Shown one piece after another: positions 12,174-25,500 of a stretch of 64,000 bases of DNA. Under the pieces are notes generated by a model. The model made no database searches and was not told where the DNA came from. It saw only the letters and a program-made list of their open reading frames with translations. The stretch spans positions 1,488,001 through 1,552,000 of the forward strand of contig NC_064678.1 of NCBI RefSeq assembly GCF_023278565.1, given 5' to 3'. Numbering within the stretch: the first letter of the stretch is position 1; the number at the start of each line of letters is the position of its first letter. A program made the position numbers and the translations under genes. The DNA comes from Colletotrichum lupini (taxonomy: Eukaryota; Ascomycota; Sordariomycetes; Glomerellales; Glomerellaceae).

Positions 12174-15100
12174 ATCGATTTAACTACTACGGTTAGAAAT
12201 ATAATTCGACCTTAGGCCCGTTTACTAAGTCGTCTCCTTTTCCCTCTTTTTTTTACTCTTTTTATATAACTTATCCCTCTATTCGTATAATAACTTTTTT
12301 ACTACCTACGAATTACTCTAATCCCTTATTTGGTACTACTTTTATAAAAGCGTTTACGAGGTTATTTTTATTATTAATTTAATAAATCTCGAGTATCTTA
12401 CGCCTTTTATATAATTACCTAAGGGCTATAATATCGATTATAAGCCTCTTTTCCTTCGTCGTTCCTAATTTAATAAGGTACTTATATAGCGAGTAGGAAT
12501 TTATATAAATAACTATTAGAATAGGTAAAAGGCTAATTCGATCGGTAATCTTCCTTAGGGTTATTAAAATTATATAAGAGAGGTTAACGCCGTTAATTAT
12601 ATTATAGACCTCTAACGCTAGTATACTTCTTATTACCTATTTACTTTTAGTTAACGAGTAGTAGATTATATTACTATATATAGTAAATTCGCTCTCGCCT
12701 ATACTCTTATTAACTAAGATAATAATATACCCTAATTACGAAGTAAGGTCGTTATTATTCGTAAATAACTTATTAATAAAGACGTAGAGCTTACTAATCG
12801 CGAGGTCGATTAGGTAATAAATAAGACCTTAATCGAGATTCGTCTATTACTACTTAAGCCGCTTATTAAGTACTTCGACGTTTTATTTAGTTAAATCTAT
12901 AGCCTATACTACCCTAGCGCAGTTAAAAGTTACCTCGAGCTAATAAATATTCATAATATATACCCCTCGCACGAGCTTAGCTTTATATTACTTTTTAACG
13001 TTAGTTATATTTAGATTAACGAGGTTAATCTTCTCGCCCTACCCCTTTTATTAAAAAACGACGGTTTCCCCTTTAATTATAAAAATCCCGCTATTAAATA
13101 CTAGGGGGGTATTTATTATAAAAACCTCTTTTAGCTTTATTACGAAGCCCGCTTTCTAGAGCTCCTTATTCTCTTTTTTTATAAAGTTAATATTAAATAG
13201 GCCTAATATATCGTCAGTCTATATTCCGACGATCCTAAATTAGTTACCTTCGTACTCCGCAACTAGTAAGCACGGGTCGTACGTAAAAGTAATTATTAAT
13301 AGTTAATTAATATAAAAATCGTAGTAAGTAGCCTACTATTAGGTGCCCGATTCTACGAGCCTATATAGTAGCTTAAACACTTTAATAATCGTACTTTCTA
13401 AGTACTTACTAGCTATTTTTTTTAGTAAATAGGCCAGGATTTTCCTTATAAGCCCTGTGGCTAATTAGGTATAGGCCTAGGTAATATCACGGCTCTAAAT
13501 CTCGTATCCCTTCTTCCGTAGCGATACTATTAGTACTATTATTAATCGTTAGCTATAGCGTTATATAGTAGGTAATTATATAAGTAGCGTCGCCTTTTTA
13601 ACGTCGCTGTACCCCTAAATTACGTATTTAGACTTCTCGTATAGCTAGGGTATTCCTTTCCCTTTAATCTTACGAACTATTCGTAATTTAAATATATAGA
13701 GGTTTATATATTTTTCTAAGTTATATAAGATAAATCGATAGACCCCTCGATCGTAAAGAGTATCTATTTTAATAAGATCTAATCCCTTATACGGCTTTTT
13801 AGTAGTTATAATTACGCCTTCTTTACGTAATTTAACTATTAGCTCGAAATCGGCTTTTTCTTTTACTATATAAAAAGTGTTAATTACCTCGTCGTTAATA
13901 ATAAATTACCGCGTTAGGGCTTGCCGTCGTAGTCTTTTGCGACGTCTCGCTAGTAATATTAGTACCCTTTTAGTAATTTCCTCTTCCTCGTCGTCTATTA
14001 GTACTATTATAACGATTTTATTAAGGATAATTTCTTATACCTCTGCCGCGGGTTATATAGTTTCCCCTAGCTCTTCTTCTTTTTATAAGTTAGAAATTAC
14101 CTCGTTAAGATCTATATAGTACGGTCTAATTATTATAATTAATACTTTAAGTAGCTAGTCGCGATCTCTCGCGACTATATAAGAGCGCTCGTCGATAGAA
14201 ATTAACTTATATAGCCTAGCCTATTATTAAGTAATTTCGCGCTATACTTATATATCCGAATTTAGTAATATATTTAAATTATCCCCTATATCGGGCCTAT
14301 TACGCATAATAATTACCTCGTTAACTTATTTTCTTATACTTACCTCGCCCAGTACCCGTATTATTTTTTTAACTACTTAGGCTCGTTAGCTTATACTTAG
14401 TAACGGTAGCGAGGCTAAGGTCGTTCTTAAATATACTCTAAATACTAATAGCGTTAATATAAGTCCGTTAGGCCCTATAGTATCGTTATAGTATTTAAGT
14501 ACTATTTAGAGGTATTCGTCGTTAATAAAATCCGGATTTTCCTTTTTAATAATTCTAAACGCCCTTTTTAATTACTAGTATGCCCTCTTTACTTTTCTAA
14601 TACTATAGTACGCTTTAACGGGTACGACTTTTAGCTATATACTATAGGCCGTCGTATTATCCCTAAATTCTACTAACTTAAAGCTAGTATTAGCGTCGGT
14701 TCTAATACCGTCTAGCGGTCCCTAGTATATATCGATCTAGCTTTTTTATAGGGCTGCCCATACTATCTTTACTTATAAATCCCGGAGGAATTACCCTACT
14801 TAAAAAGATATAAATACGTCGATTATATATAATACTAGCCGACTATTTAAATAGAAAATATCGACGACTATTTCCTAGTTAAAGTTAAGCTTATTACGTA
14901 ATTTAAACTTAAATTTATATAAGCTCTGCGCATTTATTTAGTATTAGTAATATACTTTCGTTAACTACTTTAGCGCCCCTATTTCGATATTATTATTACC
15001 TAATTACTTTAAGAGATTATATAGCCTCGTAACCGACGGGTACCCGAATCTTTAGTATAATCTTTTAAGCTTACTTTCCGTTAGGTAATTAATCGACTTC

Positions 15101-18100
15101 GTATCGTTAGTAAGCTTTATAAACGTATACCCCTATTGTCGTTTAACTATCTCGAAGTACTTACTACTAGAGATTCTATTCCTCGTATTATCGAATATAA
15201 TACCTAGTTAATCTATATCTTTTAAATATAAGAGAAATAGGGTATTAATAGGTAAAATATAAAAAGTTATCGTTCCGAAGTACGTCTCTACTTTTACTAT
15301 ACCTAGGGCGACGATTTCCTTACTTAGGCTAAAACTAATCTTCGTAATACCCGCCGTTAACGTATTAAGCGTTACTAATACGATCTTTTATAGCGCCTAG
15401 AATTACCCTTTTCTTCTAGTTAACTATTATAATACCCTAGTATTTAGGATAATCTTATAAAAATTATCTAAGCCGTACCTTTCGCTTACGTAAAATACTT
15501 ATACGAGCTTAGTATTTAAGGGATCTAAGTAATATAAAAAAGACCCCTCTAGCTACCCCTAGATTTACTTAGTACTATATTCTTTTTTTTTAAATATTAA
15601 GAGAGATAGCGTCTTCTCTTTAATCGTTAAGAGAATAGGCTTTGGCCCTATTAAATTCGCCCTTTCGGCCGCCTCTATATCTATTATTTAAAGGACCTTC
15701 CCTTACTATCCGTAAATAAAAGCCTACTTATTAAGAGCTTTTACTACTCTCTATTCGTTTAGCCTCGTATATTTTTTAGAGGCTAACGGGGCAAAAAAAG
15801 AGTAGTTAATATCGTCGATTTTATTATAATCTAATTCGTAAGTATAGGGGGTAAGATCTTCCTTATTTTCTAAATTTCTTATAGAGGGTATATATTTTAA
15901 GCTGCTATTTTAGTTACCGTCGCTAGGTTCTGTGCCCCCGGATCTGCCCTTATATATAATAAAGAATTAGTTAAACTAACGAGGGCTAGTTTTACTATTT
16001 ACTACCCTCGACCTTTTATACTATTCGTACGATTTAGCACGCTCTTCTTTAGAGTAATTACTTAACTAATATCTATCCTTTTTATAAATATAGTATTACT
16101 TTTTTTATTACCCTACTTATAAGTTAAATCTCTACTTATTTAACGAATCTAAGCCTCCTTACTAATAATTACTATATCTAGCCTCTTTTCTTTTCTTATT
16201 ATACGTTCGATCGACCTAATATTATTAATAAGGGCCGTCGTATACCTAAAAGTAGGTTTAGTGCGGCATTTTTACTTTAATTTTAAAGCTAGATCTTAGC
16301 CTCGAGCAGAGCGTCTCGTAGTCTTCGGGTGCTTAGTATAAAGTAATCTTTACCTCTAGTATATATTAAACTATAGTATAAAAATATCTAACTTTTTGCT
16401 CGTTTATCCCCTTATTTAGCTAGGTTTTCGCTAGCTTATTAATTCGATCGATAAGCTCTTTAAGGATCTCTACTCGCAATTTACCCTCTATTATCTTAGT
16501 TATAAATATAAAAAAAATCGCTCGTAGTTTAGATAGGAGCTCTAGGTTCCTATTATAAGTCTCGAAGCGGCTTCGGATTACGTTAATTATACTAAGAAAG
16601 TCGTTTTAATCGAGATTACGTACCGCTTTATAATAGTAATTAGAGGCTTTGTTTATAAATATAATATTAATTACTAAATAGTACTAGTATTCCCTAATTC
16701 CGACTTTTTTATAATAATTATAAAATATCGTTAAGGTTTCTTATAAGACCTTATACTTCCCCCCAGAGTACAATTTCTCTTTTAAGAAGATCTTTTTAAA
16801 GTCTATAAATTGCCTCGTATTCACTACTAGATTTTTAATATCTATATACGAACCCTGCGTCGCTGCGTACTATTAGTAACTTTAAGTCGTTTACTTCCTT
16901 TTTTATTAGCCGATTAGCGCCGAATTTCGTATTAGTAGCGGTAACGAGTTATAAATCGAAATAGGCAGAATTATCGATTATTATACTTTTAGTACTATAT
17001 TTTACCTTAGTATATCCTTTTGCGACGATAGATTTCCGTTAGTAATTATAGAGAGGAAATCTAGGTCGTTTACCCTTTTTTTAAATTCGTTAAAGCGATT
17101 ATATACTCTATTAACCTATGCCTAGTTCTATAGTACGAATTCCTCCTTTATAATTATTATTATTAGTATTTCGTATAGCTCTTGCGATTATAATTACGCT
17201 AATAATACCCCTCGCTTATAGAGGAATCTATTAACTACTTTCGCAATTCCTAGGCTTACGTTCGTAAACTATTCGTCTAGCTAGTAGTTAAGGTCGTCTA
17301 CGATCTCGTAGAACAGGGGTTGCCCCTATAGCCCCTTTTTCTTATAGACCTTAGTTAAATAGATTAATACTACGTTAATTTACTCGCCGTTAGGCTAATT
17401 CGCAATTCTATATATCTACGTCCCCTAATAGTCCGGGTTAATATTTACCTACTTATAAAGGATTAGGATTCTATTTAGAATCGGGTTTCGTCCTCTTTTT
17501 CTTTACCCTAACTCGCTAAGAGTCGTACTCTAGTTTATATTTATATTAATAGTTACTAGCGTATTTAATCTTAATAAGAATATATTTAATCCGCGCGCGG
17601 GTCGTAGTAAATCTATACTTTTATTACTTAACGAATTTATTAAGGTCTAAGAGATTCTTATTTCCTCTTGCCGTCTCGCTACTACTCTCGTTTTTATTAT
17701 TTTTAGTAATTATTACTACCCTTTTAAATCGCTAACTATCGTACTTACTAAGATCCTCTTTTTTATTTAATAAAAAAGGGTAGGTTTTAGTAGTTCTTTT
17801 TAATAATAATAGCGGTAGACGTTTATATTACTATAAAAAGATATAGTAATTACTCTTAGGATCTTTATTAATTATTAATTTCCGCTATCCCGTATACTTC
17901 TAGCCTCCTAAGCCTCGTGCTCTCTATAATCTCTAAATAGCTTCCTTAGTTAATTTCCGAGATCTATAATACTCTTAGCTCGATACTATTAAGACCTCTA
18001 AATCCCCTCCTCCCTTATTAGACCGTCCCTTATACTATATTCCTAAGTAATACCCGGGGGGTAGTTAAGAGAGCTATAAAGAGGTCGTTTAGATCGTAGG

Positions 18101-18594
18101 CTTAAGGTCGTACTTATAAGATCTTCGTAATAATAGACTTTCTTATATACCGTAGATCTCTTAGCTTAATAACTCCTATAGGGTTACCTTCGCTACTAAA
18201 TAAGAATATTTACGTTTAGAGATCCCTTTTTTCGATCGCGCAGTACTCTTTTATATTATACTTTTACTAATTTAACTAGTTAATTTTTAATCGCAGGCCG
18301 GCCGTAAAAAGATTATTTAATAAAAAAGCTACTCGGGGTGATAGTAAAAGGCTAGTCGCTTAAGCGGTTCCGTTAATTAACGTAGTTTAATATAATAAAC
18401 GTTAACCTCTCGTAAGTAATAAAGGGCTACGATTACTTAATTCCGTACGGTATTTAAGAATCGCCTTCTTTTTTATCTATTTCCGTAAGGTAATTAATAT
18501 AAATCTCCTATCCTATACGGTATTAAAAGGTCGTCTCTTTTACGTAGCGAGATACCTTACTAATTTATAATAATAAAGTTTAATTATTAATTAG

Positions 18595-18799
18595 TATTAG
18601 TATCCCTATTAGAAGGTAGTTAGTTCGAACTATAGTTAACAAAGAGATTAATTAAATTATATAAATATCTACGTAGTAGGTATAAAAAGGAAGTTCTAAC
18701 CGTAGGTTAGGCTAGCTACGATAATTATAAATAGGGCCCCTAATTGGCCCCTGCGCAGTCGGCTATATGCCGCGGTCGAATTGGACTTCTAATCCGACA
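18595..18799 (-). repeat. LTR of copia copy 1 (element 5' LTR)
   Basis: 205 bp direct repeat of 11950-12154. The outer end keeps an unmutated CCGACA, and the inner start reads TATTAG instead of TGTTGG. No convincing tRNA primer site could be read next to it because the adjoining bases are heavily mutated. Confidence 0.9.
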
Positions 18800-18804
18800 G
18801 GGGC
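18800..18804 (+). repeat. Target-site duplication GGGGC, right copy (copia copy 1)
   Basis: Second copy of the five bases found at 11945-11949. Removing the element plus one copy rejoins the STAND gene in frame. Confidence 0.93.
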
Positions 18805-19171
18805 AGATGCCGAAGTGGAGATTCTTGTTTGCAATGGCACCACTTATTCGGAACAAGATGAAGAAGCCGAGACACTGACTAGGCCAGCTTATAGGGTGTC
18901 TTTTTCCCAGATTCTTCAGTTGGCTCAACCGAAAAATGCGGTGGCACTCCAAACCCTTTTAGTGAAGCCGAAGCGGAATGTTCTCAGCAGAATATTGGGT
19001 CGTACGACAAGGCGGAACCCTAAAAGTCGAATCGAACTCGCAAAATACCCTATGGCTACTATGGAATATTTAATGAAAGAGAAGTGGGAAGCAAAAGGGC
19101 TTGTTTCTCTAGCGGCGAATCGTGTTTACCTCGAATTTGCGTATACTGTTTTCATAGCTAATTATCATTGA
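18805..19171 (+). pseudogene. STAND/NACHT (NLR-like) gene, severed 3' end
   Basis: 367 bases that continue the STAND gene beyond the retroelement. Reading from the left target duplication, the frame continues as ADAEVEILVCNGTT and runs to a TGA at 19169-19171 without a stop. The pre-insertion coding length (401 + 2580 + 367 = 3348 nt) is exactly 1116 codons including the stop, so the original protein had 1115 aa and lost about 122 residues. This piece is basic near RNVLSRILGRTTRR. It has no start of its own near the junction. The lack of damage suggests that the insertion is young or that RIP did not spread into the flank. Confidence 0.88.
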
Positions 19172-19430
19172 ATACATCTTCTTTTCGAGAGACTATATAT
19201 AAGTAGTAATTAAGGATGTTTTCCCCATGAAATCGGGACTGCTAGTGCAGGCAGCACTTGCGCTCGTCAATCATATTCCTGCGACAAATTTGAATTCATC
19301 GTTCTCCAAGGAGATTCATGGTCTTGTATTACTTTGCTATATGTAGTGTAAACAGACATTTGGATGAAAGACTATCTGGAGACATTCCTGCTTTATTTCG
19401 ATCTCATCCACACAATGCCTGTACGCTCAA

Positions 19431-21477
19431 CTAGAAGACTTGGCCCTTGGTTTGTTGCACCTTCGCAACATTGACATTCTTCCACAAAAACACACAAGCC
19501 AGCGCCAGAGGCATGAAAGCCGCACCGCAAATAACCATATGCCGCTGAACATCTCCATAAGCATGCACAATACCAGCGCGAGCGGGAGTTCCCCAAGCAT
19601 ACGAAAGCTGCACCTTGATGTCTCCGTAAATCGTAGCAGCATCAGCCTTGTTATCCTCGGGGAGGTACTTGATCAAGAAGTCGAGGAACTCGTTGGTCCA
19701 GATGGCACCGGAGATGGCGCGGCCGATGGAGCGGCCGACCGAGGTGGCCAGGCCGATGAGGGCCAGCATCACGCTGACTTCGTTGTGTTTGACCACGGAC
19801 ATGACGGCGAGCTGCTCGCAGATGATGATTGTGCCGGCGGATACGGCCTTGAGGATCTGGCACATGATGATGTAGCCGATGTAGGTGTCGGGGGTGCGGA
19901 AGTGGATGAGGAGGCCGGTGGAGAGGCAGGCGACGGGGATGGCGGCGCAGGCGATCCACTTGTAGTGGTTGGTCTGGCGGATGAGACTAGGAATGTGGGT
20001 TAGCCTTGGAGCTCATCGGGAGAAGGTGTGGCATGGCTTACAGTCCTACGATGGGTCCCCAAGTGCAGGAAGCAATCGTGTAGATGTTGCCGATGAAACC
20101 AGCCTGGCTAATGCTCTGGCGGTGCACGACCTGGAGGTACGATGAGAAGAAAGAATCCCATGAGCTAGCTAAGAACGTCAACGATCGTCTCCGTGGACTG
20201 ATTTAAGAGATGTTGGGTTAATTACCTGAAACTCAGCCCGATGACACCAGCCACGGCGGCCGATCCTAGGATAGTCCGGTCTTTGAGGTTGACCCATGGA
20301 ACAAGAGGTGTAGTTGCGTACTTCTTCTCCCAGAAACCAAAGGCAACGAGACAGAAGATTCCAAGGATAATCATGGCAATGATGTGGCCGGCAGCCCACT
20401 TCTTGGCTGTGTAGGAGACCAAGCTGAACGGCAGCAGGAATAGGGAGAAGCCGAACATGATGAGGAACATGCCGACGACTGAATGTTGTTAATGTACATG
20501 CTAATGTGCCGGCGTCCATGGAGTTGCCTCGAACTTACCATCAAACTCTGTGCAGTAGAAGAAGAATGACTCCTTCAGAGACCGGCCGCTCTGCTTCAAC
20601 TCCGGTCCTTGGCCTAGCTTGTACGCCTTCCTGAGGTTCCACCACAACATAATCGTAATCATGGAACCAAAGGCGGGGAAGATGATAGCAAAAGAGCCAA
20701 ACGCCCATCGGAAGCTGCTATGGTCGTTGAACAGCTGCGCAACAATAGGTCCGGCGAATGCATTGGCAATGTACGCGGTCGAGTTGAGCGTGTAGATAAT
20801 CATTCGGTTCCGGATAGACGTGGTGTCGGAGATGAGGACAGTGTGGATGTAGCCAATACCACCACTTCCAACAGCCCAAAAGACCTAGTTCGATAGTGTA
20901 AGTAACAACTTGGGGTAGACAAGAAATTAGAGGACGAACCTGTGCAGCGGCGTAGGTCTCCACGTTGCGGCAGACAGCCATCAAGATCAGACCGAAGCAG
21001 CAGAGGAGATGGGCCAACATGTAGCCTTCCATGCGACCAAAGATGTTGAGGATCTTGGCGAGGGGCAACTGCGAGACACCGCTAGCCAGGCCTGAGACGA
21101 TACCGGTGGTGGCGGTAAGGCCGTGACGGCGGAACGATGAAGTAACGTAGGGTCCGAGGTTGCTGTTCATCTGCTGTTGCATTGAATGGGTGTAAGACGT
21201 CACCCAGATCCTAGGAAGAGCATCTGCGTCAGTCCGGGGATCATTCAAGTCCTGCTGTCTTGGATCACACTTACAAGACGTAGGTAAAGATGAGGGCTCT
21301 CCAGGTCCAAGCCGTGGTGATAGCCTGGATCTTCTTGACACCATTCTGGGCCTCCTCCTTCTCGCTCTCGACATCATTGTCAGAGGTGATCTCCGTCGTG
21401 GTCTTGCCTGGTGTCTTTTCGTCGAGGCTCTGAGTCTGGCTCTCGGCTGCGGCCTGCTGGACGAAAGGGGAGCTCAT
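19431..21477 (-). CDS. MFS siderophore-iron transporter (MirB/SIT type)
   Basis: Six exons on the minus strand. Introns lie near 21211-21275, 20886-20939, 20480-20537, 20165-20225 and 19987-20041, and the stop is at 19431-19433. The protein is about 585 aa: an acidic cytosolic N-terminus, then GVKKIQAITTAWTWRALIFTY and a 14-segment MFS fold. Signatures of the siderophore transporter (ARN/SIT) family include SYTHSMQQQMNSNLGPYVTSSF, the A-F-G-P segment NSTAYIANAFAGP and, in the last third, VGRSIGRAISGAIWT. The family takes up ferric hydroxamate siderophores at the plasma membrane by proton symport. The ligand cannot be read from sequence. A perfect SreA-type site (ATCTGATAA) lies about 0.8 kb upstream. 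The gene is boxed in by two silenced copia elements. All splice junctions keep frame, so it looks functional. Confidence 0.9.
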
Positions 21478-22286
21478 GATGGGCGACTCTTGTCACGGGA
21501 CACTGATTTGGGTTGAGATGCGGGTATGTCTTGAGACGGAAGAACCAAAGTCTCAACAGTGGAAATGTCAAGAAGGGCCCCCGGGTTATGTAGTCGACTT
21601 ATCATGCAGAACAAAGTACAAAGTAAAAAGTAGGAAACGATTTTCCATTGACAAGAAGCTTAACTCGAAAGGACGAGCAGAAATGTTACGTAAATCCACT
21701 CTACCAAACCACGGTTACCACACGCAGCGGAACTGGCAGGCCGAACGAGACCATCTTTTCAAGGGTCCTTTTCCGTCCAACATGACTGTCGGGCACGACA
21801 AAATTCCGGCATCGGACGAGATCGTACGGCACAGCGAGTGCAAAAACTTCACATTGACCGTGGCCGGGCGTCTTGGTGTCCCTCGAGAAGAGCGTGTCCA
21901 GTCCCCGAGTTTGCACGAACTCGATCCACACGTCACGACTTGGCACTGGGCAGCATCTTTTTGTTGGCTGATGGTTGGCTAACCGGGCGAATATCTCGCC
22001 GCGAATGGGTGTCCTAAAGCGGTAGCTACGAGCCTGCTTCTTTAGATGTGGTTCCGCCAAGTGGGACACAAGACGTCGTATTAGAGACTTTTTGCGCTGC
22101 CATCTGCACTAGAAGCGACATCGCGTAGCCTAGACTCTTAGAGCGGTTCCCGCGCTGGCCAACGAGCGGGCGGGATGTTGGGTCCTCTGAAGGTCGTATC
22201 GCGCCGGCTTGGCGCGCGTGCAGTTGGACGGTTGGCAACGGATTAGATAAAAAAAACTTTGATGCTTGGCCCGCATGCAAGAGCGG
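21478..22286. other. Upstream region of the siderophore transporter
   Basis: About 0.8 kb of normal base composition between the transporter start and copia copy 2. It presumably holds the whole native promoter left in cis. Only one clear GATA-type element was seen, at its far end (22287-22295). Open frames here have no recognisable product. Confidence 0.5.
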
Positions 22287-22295
22287 ATCTGATAA
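22287..22295 (+). promoter_or_regulatory. SreA-type GATA site ATCTGATAA
   Basis: Exact match to the ATCWGATAA consensus bound by fungal iron-repressor GATA factors (SreA/SRE/Sfu1 family), which repress siderophore uptake genes when iron is plentiful. It lies 810 bp upstream of the transporter ATG at 21477. Its last five bases, GATAA, are the target duplication of the copia copy that follows. The site survives intact on the transporter side. Binding is inferred from the motif and the gene's function. A 9-bp match can occur by chance. Confidence 0.55.
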
Positions 22296-22500
22296 TGTTA
22301 GTATCCCTATTATAGGGTAGTTGGTTCGAACCGTAGTTAACGAAGAGATTAATTAAACTATATAAATATTTACGTAGTAAGTATAAAAAGGAGGTTCTAA
22401 CCGTAGGTTAGGCTAGCTATAATAATCGTAAATAGGGCCCCTAATTAGCCCCTACGTAGTCGGCCGTACGCCGCGGTCGAATTAGATTTTTAATCTAATA
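22296..22500 (-). repeat. LTR of copia copy 2 (element 3' LTR)
   Basis: 205 bp, starting TGTTAGTATCC next to the GATAA duplication and followed inward by a T-run that is a polypurine tract on the minus strand. Confidence 0.9.
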
Positions 22501-25500
22501 CTAACTTTTTTTTTTTTTATTAATTTAGCCGCTATAGTTAGAGGTATAATTTAACCTCGGGCCCGTTTACTAAGTTATCTCCTTTTCTTACTTTTTTTTA
22601 TTCTTTTTATATAACCTATTTTTCTAGTTATATAGTAACTTTTTTACTACTTACGAATTATTCTAATCCTTTATTTAATACTATTTTTATAAAAGCGTTT
22701 ATAAGGTTATTTTTATTATTAATCTAACGGATCTTAAGTATCTCGCGCTTTTTATACGATTACTTAAGGGCTATAATATTAATTATAAGCCTCTTTTTTT
22801 TCGTTATTCTTAATTTAACGAGGTATTCGTATAGTAAGTAAGAATTAGTATAGATAACTGTTAGAATAGGTAAAAGGCTAATTTAATTAGTAATCTTTTT
22901 TAGCATTATTAAAATCGTATAAGAGAGGTTAACGCCGTTAATTATACTATAAACCTCTAATATTAATATACTTCTTATTACCTACTTATTTTTAATTAAT
23001 AAGTAATAGATTATATTACTATATATAATAAATTCGCTCTTACCTATACTCTCGTTAATTAGGATAATAATATACTTTAATTACGAAGTAAGGTCGTTAT
23101 TATTTATAAATAACTTATTAATAAAAACGTAGAGCTTATTAGTTATAAGGTCGATTAGGTAGTAGACGAGACCTTAATTAAGATTCGTTTATTATTACTT
23201 AAGCCGCTTATTAAGTACCTCGACGTTTTATTTAGTTAGATCTATAGCCTATACTACCTTAGCGTAGTTAAAAATTACCTCGGGCTAATAAATACTTATA
23301 ATATATACCCCTCGTACGAGCTTAGCCTTATACCGCTTTTTAACGTTAGTTACGTTCGGATTAACGAGGTTAATTTTCTTACCTTACCCCTTTTATTAGA
23401 AAACGACGGTTTCCCTTTTAATTATAAAAATCTCGCTATTAAATACTAAGGGGGTATTTATTATAAGGACCTTTTTTAGCTTTATTATAAAGCCCGCTTT
23501 CTAAAGCTCCTTATTTTCTTTTTTTATAAAGTTCATATTAGATAGGCTTAATATATTATTAGTTTATATTCTAACGATTTTAAATTAGTTACCTTCGTAC
23601 TCCGTAATTAATAAGCACGGGTTATACGTAGAGGTAACTATTAATAGTTAATTAATATAAAAATCGTAGTAAGTGGCTTACTAATAAGTGCCCGATTCTA
23701 TAAGCCTATATAGTAGCTTAAGTACTCTAATAATCGTATTTTTTAAGTACGTATTAGCTATTTCTTCTAGTAGATAGGCTAGGATTTTTTTTATAAGCCC
23801 TATAGCTAATTAGGTATAGGCCTAGGTAATATTATAGTTCTAAATCTCGTATCCCTTTTTCCGTAGTAATATTATTAGTGCTATTATTAATCGTTAGCTA
23901 TAGCGCTATATAGTAGGTAATTATATAAATAGCGTTGCCTTTTTAACGTTGCCGTACTCTTAAATTACGTATTTAGACTTCTCGTATAGCTAGGGTATTC
24001 TTTTCTTTTTAATCTTACGAACTATTTATAATTTAAATATACGGAGGTTTATATGTTTTTTTAGGTCGTATAAATAAATTAATAGACCCCTCGATTACGA
24101 AGAGTATTTATTTTAATAAGATCTAATCCCTTATACGGCTTTTTAGTAGTTATAATTACGCCTTTTTTATATAGTTTAACCGCTAGCTCGAAATTAGCTT
24201 TTTTTATTATTATATAAAAAGTATTAATTACCTTGTTGCTAGTAATAAATTATTACGTTAGGGCTTGTTATCGTAGTTTTTTGCGACGTCTTATTAGTAA
24301 TATTAGTGCCCTTTTAGTAATTTCCTTTTCCTCGTTATTTATTAATACTACTACGACGATTTCGTTAAGGATAATTTTTTATACCTTTACTACGGGTTAT
24401 ATAGTTTCCCTTAGCTCTTTTTCTTTTTATAAGTTAGAAATTATTTTATTAGGATCTATATAGTACGGTCTAACTACTATAATTAATACTTTAAGTAGCT
24501 AGTTGCGATCTTTTATAATTATATAAGAGCGCTCGTTAATAAAAATTAATTTATATAGCTTAGCCTATTATTAGGTAATTTTGTGCTATATTTATATATC
24601 TAAATTTAGTAGTATATTTAGATTATCCCCTATATTAGGCTTATTATGCGTAGTAATTACCTCGTTAACTTACTTTTTTATACTTACCTCGCGTAGTGCC
24701 TATATTATTTTTTTAACTACTCGGGCTCGTTAGCTTATACTTAGTAATAGTAGCGAGGCTAAGGTCGTTTTTAAATATACTCTAAATATTAATAACGTTA
24801 GTATAAGTCCGTTAGGCCCTATAGTATCGTTATAGTATTTGAGTACTATCTAGAGGTATTTATTATTAGTAAAATCCGGATTTTCTTTTTTAATAATTCT
24901 AAACGCCCTTTTTAACTATTAATATACCCTCTCTATTTTTTTAATATTATAGTACGCTTTAACGAGTACGATTTTTAGCTATATACCGTAGGCCGTTATA
25001 TTATCCCTAAATTCTACTAACTTAAAGCTAGTACTAGCGTCGGTTCTAATACTATTTAGTAGTCCTTAGTATATATTAATCTAGCTTTTTCGTAGGGCTA
25101 CTTATACTATTTTTATTTATAAATCCTAGAGGAATTACCCTACTTAAAAAGATATAGCTACGTCGATTATATATAGTACTAATTAACTATTTATATAGAA
25201 AATATCGACGACGATTTCTTAGTTAAAGTTAAGCTTATTATATAATTTAAATTTAAATTTGCATAGGCTCTGCGCATTTATTTAGTATTAATAGTATACT
25301 TTCGTTAACTACTCTAGCGCCCCTATTTCGATATTATTATTATTTAATTACTTTAGGAGGTTATATAGCCTCGTAACTAATAAGTACCTAAATCTCCGGT
25401 ATAGTCTTCTAAGCTTATTTTCTATTAGGTAATTAATTAACTTCGTATTATTAGTAAGCTTTATAAATATATACCCCTATTATCGTTTAACTATCTCGAA

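Larger units (their letters stand above)
11950..18799 (-). mobile_element. Ty1/copia LTR retrotransposon, copy 1, RIP-inactivated
   Basis: 6850 bp with 205-bp direct LTRs (11950-12154 and 18595-18799), a 5-bp target duplication and TG...CA ends. The minus strand carries the degraded pol in copia order. Reverse transcriptase is recognisable at 13442-13496 (SRDIT, stop, AYT, stop, LATGLIRK) and at 13202-13234 (IVGI, stop, TDD, the catalytic pair). An RNase H region follows at about 12650-12950 (LNKR, GLIYYLID, FVINK-like segments). A purine-rich tract on the minus strand abuts the left LTR, so that LTR is the 3' one. Stops arise almost only where CAG/CAA/TGG would be expected, and CA/TG dinucleotides are nearly absent, as after RIP. 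The copy cannot make protein. It interrupts the STAND gene. Confidence 0.93.

Noticed and set aside
13877..14119. Open frame of 80 codons within copia copy 1
   Set aside because: Antisense to the degraded pol, low complexity (Ser/Ile/Leu), and its counterpart in copy 2 (24233-24463) has drifted. It is a by-product of AT-rich sequence.
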